The notes under the pieces are model-generated. The model saw only the letters and a program-made list of their open reading frames with translations, was not told the DNA's origin and did no database searches. The position numbers and the translations under genes were made by a program. Shown here piece after piece: positions 34,854-44,263 of a stretch of DNA of 64,000 nucleotides. Position 1 is the stretch's first letter. Each line of letters begins with the position of its first letter. This DNA comes from Haematococcus lacustris (Eukaryota > Chlorophyta > Chlorophyceae > Chlamydomonadales > Haematococcaceae), in contig JASKMD010000003.1 in NCBI GenBank assembly GCA_030144725.1, forward strand, positions 9,684,737-9,748,736, written 5' to 3'.

Positions 34854-35102
34854 TGCAATGTACTTACATCGTCGAGAATCAGCTCATCCTCAAAACAACT
34901 CGCTTCCCAGTCTTAAGTCACTGAGCCAGTCATTCGATCAGCAGTCCACAGAGGTCTCGTAACCAAGCCTCCCTAAACCTAAGCCTCGAACACTGCAGGA
35001 TCTCATCATAAGTAGAAAGCAAATCACACCTCATGGGATCCTGCATTGAGAAAAGAAACAGTAACATACCATTCATCCTAGCTGAGTGTCTGGACTGTTG
35101 CA
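34716..35102 (+). repeat. Dispersed repeat, family 2, copy 1
   Basis: 387 bp nearly identical to 40723-41109, starting at gtttgtgccgtcaggatgc and ending at ctggactgttgca. Copy 2 has an extra 22-bp duplication at its left edge. High identity means recent activity or conversion. Confidence 0.92.
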
Positions 35103-35823
35103 CTCTCCCCCACTCCGAAAAGCTACGTCCCGGAGCTTGCTGATATCAGTCAGAATCTTGCGACAACAGGCAAAACAGGCATGCACGGACAGGCAGGCAG
35201 AAACATGCTTCATGCTTCATGCAACAGACAAGCAAATGCATGAGCTCCATGTGAACCATGCTAGAACTATGAAATCAGAGTCTTGAGCTGACCGGTGTCT
35301 CGTTCTCCTCCTCCTCCTCCAAAGCTGACCAAAGAAACCATCGTGACAGAAACTGAGAAACAGAAGATGTGGTAGCTATGTTCAGCGCAGGTTGCAATGG
35401 GTGATCGGTCCATGCCGGCTGCATAATGCTAGAACAGAGTTGGTGGGATGTAGACAGACATATGCCTTGTCCCTAACCAGAGTGGATGGTTGCGGGGTCA
35501 TGTGCTTGGTTGCAGTCATGCCCATGTGATGCAGGTCGGTGCGCATGGGAGTTATATGGCTCCCCCGGCTCTGCTGTAGTAACTGGCATGTTAGCCAGCC
35601 AGTGCAGCCGTAAGGAGACGCTGGTACTGTGCACTTTGAGGTCACTTGAGGTGCAAGGCTGCGAAGCTCAAGAGCCTAGGCGTATGTGCCCGATCGATTG
35701 GATGCAGAGGTGTGTGTGCCTTACTGCATAGTGTGTGGCCCATGCATGAGTTAACATGAGAGAAGCAGTACGGCAACTGCAACCCTAGGCAAATGCATGA
35801 TCGCTTTGCCCCGTGCCGTTGTT
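35103..35823. other. Intergenic, no gene recognised
   Basis: Low-complexity spots only (for example a short (ctc)n near 35303). No coding motif seen on either strand. Confidence 0.5.
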
Positions 35824-36004
35824 AGCTACCTCAGGGTGACACCTGGGCTGCTTGATTGTGCGCTACCTCAGGGGACACCTGGGCTGCTTGATTGTGCGCT
35901 GCCTTAGGGGATACCTGGGTTGCTTGATGTGCGCTACCTCAGGGGACACCTGGGCTGCTTGATGTGCGCTACCTCAGGGGACACCTGGGCTGCTTGATTG
36001 TGCG
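35824..36004 (+). repeat. Minisatellite, about 40-bp unit, five copies
   Basis: Units resemble gctacctcaggggacacctg plus ggctgcttgattgtgc, with small length variants lacking two to three bases. Confidence 0.85.
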
Positions 36005-37241
36005 TCGGCTGTGCGGCTAACGACTTGTTTGTAATGGTAGGCTGCTGGCTAGGGTGCTTTGCTGCCATGATGTGTGGATGCTACCTAATCTCTGCAAGGA
36101 ATACAGGAGTGTAGGCTGTAGGTGATGTCTCTGTGGCTGAAGCCAGCAGGATGCATGAAGCTAGAGCTGTGCTATGTGCCGTCTCTGTGGCTGATGCCAA
36201 CAGGTTGTGGAGTGGCAGTGCGACCGTACTGTGAGGTCTCGCCTAATGCGGGATGTGCAACGATGCGACTGTGCTGCAGGTGCGGTGCGAGGACAGCTTA
36301 CTGCGTCTTCGCCTCCTAAAAAATCATCCGAGCTCTCCGCTGTGGGGCTCCACTGTGCGGGTTGGGCTGCAAGTGTGTCGACCGAGTCTAAGAAGAGCGA
36401 TGTCGACAGAAGAACTGTGCGCTAGAGAAGCAGCTATGTGTGGCGTGATTGGTGCTGGGCTGAGCTGAGAGTGCATGCCTAAAGACGTCAAGATATGACT
36501 ACTGGGCTGGCCCCCATGCCACTGTGCCCTGCTTGTCGTGTCTATCAGCTTGAGACTATGCCTGGTAGGCTGGGTGCTTTGCCAACTGCATGTTATGACT
36601 CTCTGCAGGCTGGTGCACTGCAAGGTACTGATCTCTGCTTGTGCAGGCTGATGTTGGTTGTGATTACCAGCTGGGTGTGCTTGGGTAGGCAGGTACGCTT
36701 GTTGGCGGTGCAATGCATCTCTGCTTAGGGCAGGAGTGCACCTGTGTTTGTTCCATGCTTATGGGCTGGGAGTTGTGTTCTCTGCTTGGACAAGTTGATT
36801 GTGTTAATATAACTCTGGTAGACCTGACTGATTGGGTCTCAGCAAGGTGCTGGATGTATGGGTGATAATGATGATGCTCTGCGTGGGGCAGGCTGTGTTG
36901 AAACTCTGCTAGGAGCAGGTTGTATGTGTAGGGTTGGCTGCATTTTTTCAGGTTTGCAACACGACTCTTGCAAGCTGGTGCTCTGCAAGGCTATGCTCTC
37001 TGCCTAGTGCAGGCTGTGGTGTAACTCTGCTTAGACCTGCAGTTTGGCTGCAGATTTACAGGTTTGGTGATAACTAGTTCGCTAAGCTCCCGTTAGCTGG
37101 GGTGGTGGCGGGGATGATGGTGGCAAGCAGCGCACGTGTAAATGTGCAAGGCAAGCTAAGCAATCCTCCGCGTCAGCGGGACAAAGCAAGGACTAGCTAA
37201 GGACTGCAGCTCCCCGCGTGCTTTGGCAGTGGCAATTTGCA
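36005..37241. other. Intergenic, no gene recognised
   Basis: Somewhat less GC-rich sequence with recurring words such as aactctgctta and gcaggctgtg, suggesting an old degenerate repeat. It ends at the ATG of the next gene. Confidence 0.45.
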
Positions 37242-37803
37242 ATGGCCACGCACAATAAGCCGAAGCGGTCAAAAGCAGTCAATTTAGCGATAGCCCGGGC
37301 TGGTGAGGGCAGCGAAGACGACGATGCACTCCACAATAGGGAAGAGGCCGGGCCCAGCAAGCGGGCTTGCGGGCAGCGATACCCGCCGGTCACCACAACC
37401 GTGGAGACAGGGCTGCAGGTCCTTGAAACGGTCGGGCCAGGGAGCGTCCTCAGGGTCAACAGCCTGCGCAACTACGAGTCCGGGCACCGGCGCTACCTGG
37501 TGAATAGTTGACCACCGTTGACCGCCATCGCAGCCCCGCACCTCTCTGCAGCCTCGCAGCCCCCTCCCCTCCTCGCAGGTGTGGTGCACGCAAGTAGCTA
37601 AGTGCGATCCCAAGGACTTCGGGAACAGCCCAGCGCAGTTCATGCGATTCCACTGCGAGGTCGTCAAGGAGAACGCGACACTGCTGAAGATGGCAGCACG
37701 CAACCCTGCGCAGGATCGGCGCCTGGCGGCTCTGCAGAAAGCCGGATTTGTGAGCAGCCCAGTTGTTCCTGCTGCTGCTGCTGCTCATTGCCCATGTGAC
37801 CTG

Positions 37804-37836
<33 letters not shown>

Positions 37837-40170
37837 AGGCTGCTCCTATCGCTGCCCATTGCAGAGCCTCCCCACCCTGGACCACATTCATGCAGCCCTC
37901 CAAATCAAGTACAAGGAATACTGCTTAACCCAAGGGGTGCAAGGGTCTGTCAACCTCATGGACATTGCAGCCTACAGCATTAGCTACCGTGGGCTGCGCC
38001 GTCTACTGTTGAATGGTGACAAGGAATGGTGAGGCCCCATGCAGTTAACCAGCCAACATCCACCTAGCCAACCAGCCATTCAGATAACAAGCCATGCATG
38101 TATGCATGCATGCAGTGTGCCTGGAGAGCTCATCAACGGAAAGGATGAAGCTACCCTCACAAATCAGGCCATGGACAGCCTCATGACAAAGACCCTGGCA
38201 GATCCAGACCACACCTCATTGGCAGAGCTCATTGGGAAGGACCTACGAGCTTGCTTCAAAGAGCTCCTTGCAGTCTTCTTCGAGCTAGTGCTAGTACTTG
38301 TGCAAGACTGCATCTGGTTGCTGCTGCACGACCCTGAGTTGTACAGCCACAAGCACATTGTGTGCAAGCTCTTGCTCAGCTGCCCAGGCTTCCAGCAGCA
38401 GGAGGGCTGGCCTGCCCTGCCCCTGCAACCTTCTGTCTACAGTTCACACCAGGTAGAGGCCCTCCCCCCTACACCAGTGAGTCGCTGTCCAAGATAGCCA
38501 CGCTAAGTGAAGTCCTGCATGTGTACGAGCATGGTAGGTATGCGCCCCCAATGCAGCTCCTAGAGAAGGACGCCAACAGCAAGAAGTGGAGAAGCAAAGA
38601 ACACCCAGATAAGGACATCAAGTGCAGGGTTTGTGAGTACAAGCAGCTAGTAGAGCTCATTAAGTGGTTTCTAGCAACCCAGTGCCCCAACGTCAAAGAC
38701 AAGCATGAGAAACTGCGGCTGCTTGACAAGCTTGCAGCCAAGGAGTCATGCAGTACTACAGTTAGTGGTCTTTTGCGGTGGATGAGAAAGCTCAAGGCTC
38801 AGCAGCAGCCCCCTCAGCCTCAGCTGGCCCAGCTACAGACCGTCCCTACTCAAGCTGCAACCAATTCCATCGAGGTTCTGGAGCGCGGGTAAGATCACTT
38901 TGCATGTAGAGTCACATGGGTTCTTACAATCTGATTCCACAACCTTACTCACCATGTGGCTGCATAAATAATCATTGTAAACAGCCAGAAAAACAATGTA
39001 AACAAGGCTTGTACATTCATTTAGCCATGTTTGTCCTTGCATTGTAATCATTCATGCCTTCATCCTTACTTGTCATCCTTGCATTGGCATCCACATGGCC
39101 ATCGACAATACTTTGTTGCCTACATTGCCCCCTGCCCCCTGCTGCCTGCATCTCCTGTGCTTGCTCCTTGCAGGCTGACCCAGCAGCAGCAGCAGCTGCC
39201 CAGCCCCTCCTCCCTGCTGCCTGCAGCCCCTCCCCTGCTGGCTCCTAGCAGGCTGACCCAGCTGCAGCACCTGCAGCTGCCCAGCAGCCCCTCCTCCCTG
39301 CTGCCTGCAGCCCCTTCTCTGCTGGCTCCTAGCAGGCTGACCCAGCTGCAGCACCTGCAGCTGCCCAGCAGCCCCTCCTCCCTGCTGCCTGCAGCCCCTT
39401 CTCTGCTGGCTCCTAGCAGGCTGACCCAGCTGCAGCACCTGCAGCTGCCCAGCAGCCCCTCCTCCCTGCTGCCTGCAGCCCCTTCTCTGCTGGCTCCTAG
39501 CAGGCTGACCCTGCAGCAGCACCTGCAGCTGCCCAGCAGCCCCTCCTCCCTGCTGCCTGCAGCCCCTTCTCTGTTGGCTCCTAGCAGGCTGACCCTGCAG
39601 CAGCAGCAGCATCTGCCCAGCAGCCCCTCCTCCCTGCTGCCTGCACCTGCAGCCCCTCCTGTGTTGGCTCCCAGCAGGCTGACCCAGCAGCAGCACCTGC
39701 TGCTGCCTAGCAGCCCCTCCTCCATCCTGGCTGCTGCAGCTGCAGCATTAGCAGGAGCAAGAGCAAGGGGTTTGCAAGTGCCCAACCACCTTGCCCCTTT
39801 TGCTGCGTCGCTCCTCGCAGCAGCACGAAGTCAGGCTCAGAATCTGCCCCATCCCTCTATCCCTGCAGCAGGTACAGCAGAGGAGGCAGGCCATGCAAAG
39901 CAGGCTGCCAACTTGAGGGGCCAGCCCCTCCCCACCACAGTCGACGATGTGGTCTCGGCGTTCCTGGGCCAGCAGGCGCGGAGGGCCCAGCAATCCACGG
40001 GCTTGCTGTCTGGTTGCAGCGTGTTCGCTGCCTGGCGCGGGACTGGCTCCGCATGGGCCGCTCATCCCCACTGCCATGCGATGTTCCAAATGGCAGCGAA
40101 GCGCATCAATGACGAGCAGGGCAGGGTGCGACTGGCCACCCGCAAGAAGAAGGGCCAGGCTGCTTACTAG
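37242..40170 (+). CDS. Unrecognised six-exon gene with a 28-residue Leu/Pro/Ser repeat (about 759 aa)
   Basis: Model with consistent phases and GT-AG introns: 37242-37499, 37579-37749, 37865-38028, 38116-38359, 38443-38888, 39174-40170. The first 86 residues are basic and polar (MATHNKPKRSKAVNLAIARAG). Exons 2-4 give a helical domain (QFMRFHCEVVKENATLLKMA, MDIAAYSISYRGLRRLLLNG) with a very hydrophobic stretch ELLAVFFELVLVLVQDCIWL. Exon 5 has IKCRVCEYKQLVELIKWFLA and a basic segment ending GLLRWMRKLKAQ. Exon 6 opens with seven repeats of LTQLQHLQLPSSPSSLLPAA-type 28-mers and ends with a basic tail (RLATRKKKGQAAY). I do not recognise the family. Location among transposon remnants makes an element-encoded protein possible, but the intact splicing argues for a functional gene. 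Confidence 0.55.
37771..37850 (+). repeat. (CTG)n microsatellite in intron 2 of the unrecognised gene
   Basis: Two CTG runs interrupted by attgcccatgtgac-type sequence, ending just before the exon 3 acceptor at 37864. Confidence 0.85.
39175..39725 (+). repeat. 84-bp coding minisatellite (seven units)
   Basis: Unit begins ctgacccagctgcagcacct and encodes 28 residues starting LTQLQHLQLPSSPSS. Units 2-4 are almost identical; outer units diverge. Being a multiple of three, the repeat keeps the reading frame. Confidence 0.92.
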
Positions 40171-40722
40171 TCGCTTAGCTACTCACATTGCGGACATGCC
40201 TGCGGACATTTCATTCCGCTGCCTTTGCGACTAATTGAGACTTTGAGAGACTTTGTAAGAAAACATTGCTCCTGCGTTTCTAAGTCCTCCGAGCTTCTTG
40301 ACTTCCGCTGTTACCATTTTGTAAACGGCATGCCTCACATACCCCTACCAGCTAGCTCGCTCTACCCCTTGACCTAGGAGCGCCCCGAGCAGCCCGACCC
40401 CCGCTCGGCCCGACCCAGCGTCACACGCTCACTCTTATTTTCTTGGTTCAAGATCCCGTTCGGACCCCACCTATAAGCTCTCCGTGTAAGCGGGTAAAGC
40501 AAGCCTGCGAAATAGCAGTGCAAGCACAGCAGGTACGGCTGTACAACACCTCTGCAGAATCAGCAGGTAACTCTGCAGCAGTAGGCCGCTGGAGCTGGGT
40601 TCACCAGCTCCGACTCCTCCGAATCCTCCGAATCAGTTGGCTCGGGTGTCACTGCGCACAGGTCCATACGATCGAACAATTGCGGAAACCAAGTGTAACA
40701 GTTTGTGCCGTCAGGATGCATG
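40171..40722. other. Intergenic, no gene recognised
   Basis: Sequence between the stop of the unrecognised gene and dispersed repeat 2. A 22-bp tandem duplication (tttgtgccgtcaggatgcat plus gg) lies at its right end. Confidence 0.5.
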
Positions 40723-41109
40723 GTTTGTGCCGTCAGGATGCATGGTCGGCTGAGAGATAAATGTCGGCTGCAGCGGCCAGGCATGCTGAGTTATGCGGCT
40801 ATTGTTGCCGCTGCGACTGTCTACATACTGTTCGACAGCCTCCGACTCGCGCTGTGGTAGTGCAATGTACTTACATCGTCGAGAATCAGCTCATCCTCAA
40901 AACAACTCGCTTCCCAGTCTTAAGTCACTGAGCCAGTCATTCGATCAGCAGTCCACAGAGGTCTCGTAACCAAGCCTCCCTAAACCTAAGCCTCGAACAC
41001 TGCAGGATCTCATCATAAGTAGAAAGCAAATCACACCTCATGGGATCCTGCATTGAGAAAAGAAACAGTAACATACCATTCATCCTAGCTGAGTGTCTGG
41101 ACTGTTGCA
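40723..41109 (+). repeat. Dispersed repeat, family 2, copy 2
   Basis: Near-identical partner of 34716-35102. Its right end ...actgttgca runs directly into gggctgctcag, which leads into the RuvC-III-like coding tail; the junction ttgcag| would serve as a splice acceptor. Confidence 0.92.
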
Positions 41110-41552
41110 GGGCTGCTCAGAAGCATTTCCCCCAGCTGGTGCTAGGTAGGCTAGACTACAGCCCTGCCCCTGCCCAGGACCCCCCTGCCCCTCCCCCAGC
41201 CCAGGACCCCCCACCCCCTCCCCCAGCCCAGGAGCCACCCCCACCAGCTCAGGACCAGCCCCCTGCCCAGGCCCCACCTGGCCCAGTGCCACGATCCCAG
41301 GCTCCCTCATGGGGCAGGTGGCTGGACCGGGACACCAACGCCTGCTTCAACTTCCAGCGCATTGGGGAGAGCATGCAGCGCCCCCTGGAGCTGTGCAGCT
41401 GGAAGGACAGGGAGGCCCTGCCCCCCATTGGCAAGGAGTACCAGCAGGGCTACAAGCGGGTCAATGACCGGCTGCCCAAGATCAGGCAGAGGTTGCACCG
41501 GGCTGCTGAGTACCGGCGGGGCATTGATGGTCAGGCCCGTAACAATGCATAG
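41110..41552 (+). pseudogene. C-terminal part of a transposon protein with a TnpB/Fanzor-like RuvC-III motif
   Basis: Open frame to TAG at 41550-41552. A Pro/Gln-rich linker (PAPAQDPPAPPPAQ) precedes the tail GRWLDRDTNACFNFQRIGES, then a basic stretch ending DGQARNNA. The DRDxNAxxN pattern is what the third RuvC motif of IS605 OrfB/TnpB and eukaryotic Fanzor nucleases looks like; the rest of a nuclease (RuvC-I, RuvC-II, zinc ribbon) is not seen here. I therefore call it a fragment with an inferred relation, not a proven Fanzor. The same tail family occurs on the minus strand at 48010-48390. Confidence 0.5.
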
Positions 41553-41969
41553 GCCCTAGTAGTTTGAGCAGGCTGATAGCCTTACAAAGCAATTAAGCTG
41601 TTAGTTTTGGTGAGGTGCCCAGTGGTCAAGGGGGATTAGCCCCAGGAACGAGTGCCACCGGAGTGGGGTTGGTAGTCATCAAGGGTGCGACCGAGGTTGC
41701 TACAACATGTTTGTAGTAGCTGAGTGAGATTACCCACAGGCCGACATGTTGTTCCTTGTTGGACAGTTTTGTTGGTCTGCGGAACGCAAGTGCCTGAAAA
41801 AGTTTTGTTATTCGATACCTGTGCAGCCAGTAAGCCGCAATGCTCGACGGAAGACTAGACCCCCAAACACTCACTGACGACGCGACACAGTGTATGTCAC
41901 GCAACAGTGCAACTCTGTAGCCGCCACACATGTACTAGTAAACCTGCCTTGCTATGCGTGTGCTTTCCT
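41553..41969. other. Intergenic with degenerate family 1 repeat
   Basis: Around 41780-41930 the sequence resembles the right end of dispersed repeat 1 and its flank (cagtaagccgcaatgctcga). No gene recognised. Confidence 0.45.
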
Positions 41970-41983
41970 GTGTCTGCAGGTGC

Positions 41984-42545
41984 GATGAGATGATGTGGCT
42001 TACACCGCTTAAGCCGTCAGCCGTTAGGCTGCTGGGCCGCCCTCCCCCTCTAGGGGTTCGGGACTTTCTGTAACGCACTTCAAAGCAAGGTGCACAAACA
42101 GAGGTGCACATGGGCTCAACATGAAGTCATGCAAGTTCTCATTATTGTTCTGTAAAGTCATGGCAAACTCCGGCTGCTCCCTGATGGAACTCGTGGCAGT
42201 GCACTCAAAGATGAAATGCATGGTGTCATCCACTACCCCTCTACTACCTCTGTGCATCTGGTGCATGTGCGATTAATGAAAGTTACCCCCTCAAACCGAG
42301 CCTTCTCCACCCTCAGACCGCTGTTGCCTAACCTGAACCTAGTCAGGCTCGTGCGAACTGGTGTGGTGCCATGTGATTGATGCAGGTGTGGTGCCATGTG
42401 ATTGATGCCAATGCCGTCCCCATGCTTGAACCATGCAGCATACGAACATCTCTCCCGATGCACCGTCTCAGGCAGTCTAGGGTCTCCCTCAAACCCAACC
42501 CAACGCCTCCCCCACCTCTCGAGCCACTTGACTTCCATAGCCAGG
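41984..42545 (-). mobile_element. 5'-truncated LINE fragment, minus strand, with 14-bp target duplication
   Basis: Reverse complement of the LINE 3' end: it codes KWLERWGRRWVGFEGDPRLP and the knuckle segment DTMHFIFECTATSSIREQ. It is flanked by gtgtctgcaggtgc at 41970-41983 and 42546-42559, a perfect 14-bp target duplication. It is a separate and more diverged insertion of the same family as in the DEG array. An internal duplication of about 27 bp (gtgtggtgccatgtgattga and following bases, 42361-42411) breaks the coding frame. Confidence 0.88.
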
Positions 42546-42559
42546 GTGTCTGCAGGTGC

Positions 42560-43925
42560 CAGTGGAAATGGGAAACCATAATGACGAGAAACAGGGTTAG
42601 GCTCGGGCGACCCCAACTAACAAAAAATGTCAGGAAACCGACTCCCGGTAGTAGGACGGCTGTAACTCTGCACTCACTACGCCAACAGTTTTGTTAGATG
42701 GCTCACAATGTAGCCAACCCGGATAGCTACCTTTCACCCATCCAGAATAGTTATGCGGTCAATAGCCCGTGCACAGCAAAGCATCAAAGATGGTGATTCA
42801 AATTTGAGCCACAGCGAGGCATGCAGTCATCGCTTCGACCGCCCGCGCCGCTTCGGCTGCTCTACATGAGCATGCGCGTCGGAAGCAGCAGTCGGATCGG
42901 AAAGCGGATGCGGGAATGTGGCAATGAGCCCACCTCTCCCCAATACCTAGAGGGCAATGCCACAGCTCGATCATTTGGACTTACAGCATGCTACTTACTA
43001 GGTTCCGCTTCTTTAAGACAGTGTTACAAACGCTCATATTTAGATAAGCCAGAAACTCACTTTGGTCTGTGACCCCCAACTCGATCTCAGGATCAGGGCC
43101 ATGCAGTCAGTCACACAACTCCACACCATGACCGAGTTTGGACTCGGCTCCTCTGAGAGTTACACTCCCCTACATGCCATTCACCTGCGTGCAAAGTTTC
43201 ATAGCTCAACTGCCACCCCACAGGCCCGTGGCCCTGATTCTGCTTGGAGAACACGATGTCACTTTGAAAATGTCAAACTGATAGAGGCCTGGGTCGTTTG
43301 ATGTGCGGTTTATTTCAAGAGATCCGCCAATGGGTCAAGAACAACAATTCTATGTCGCTTTTCCTCTAGGTGCAACGGGTGCAACACAGTGGAGGACACA
43401 GTGGAAGGGGGGGGGGGGGTAACCCAGTGCTACCTTCGTGTGCGCCGACCCAAATGATGTATTCGGCGAGAAGCGAAGACAGATTATGTTTCATCCACCC
43501 CGTGTATGCGCCCTGCACGCCCGGCAGGCATCGCGTTGGGTGTTTGCCGGACATTCCATTTGTGCACAACCAGCTCACTACGCTAGGTAGATGGGGTCAC
43601 AGCGATGTGGCTCACCGTGCCAAGGAGACCCGTCTCGCCGATGTGATTTGTTCGCGGGCACATGTAGCAGTACACGAGCAAAGACTCCAATGGCTAGCGC
43701 TGATGGTCAGATTACGCGGACTAAATCGCGGCTGCCAATGTGATGAACGCTATTAAAACGGTGCAGTATTGAGAGAGTATCTGCATGAACACAAATAACC
43801 CCATGTGTGCATCCTGGCCACTAATGCCATGTGTGCATCCTCCATGTGTGCATCCTGGCCACAAATGGTCGTCTCGCCTCGCCTCGCCTCATTGAAATCG
43901 CGGTGTTAGGCACCAGGTCAACGAA
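42560..43925. other. Intergenic, no gene recognised
   Basis: Contains a run of about 13 G near 43409-43421 and a short repeat ccatgtgtgcatcctggcca at 43800-43865. No coding motif identified. Confidence 0.45.
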
Positions 43926-43930
43926 GTGTC

Positions 43931-43990
43931 CCCTAAGGGTAAAGAGCGGCCAAGCAGCCTGATGTCTGAAGCGGTGTAGGCCATCTTCTT
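43931..43990 (+). mobile_element. Short LINE 3'-end remnant
   Basis: Pattern agcggccaagcagcctgatg, then aagcggtgtaggccatcttc, parallels the LINE terminus gcggcctagcagcctaacgg...aagcggtgtaagccacatcatctt. It is probably the extreme 3' end of a diverged relative. Confidence 0.55.
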
Positions 43991-44263
43991 TTGGATGCAC
44001 ATGTATTGCACTGTGTCCCTATGTATGTCATATCAATGGGCGCAACTAAAGCACCGCAACCAATGACGCAGGCTGTCGCTACGTCTAATCCACACCTTGA
44101 CCGCAGCCCGCACGGCTACTATGCCACCACTCCGCCAATGTCACAATGTGTCGCACGTTGTCTGGCCGGGTTCCGATTAGAACACGGGAGTTCAGACAAG
44201 CAGTAGCTCAACCCGACGGTCTTGCCTTGAAGCTATGTGGGCTCACACGCAGCCCCCTCCGCT

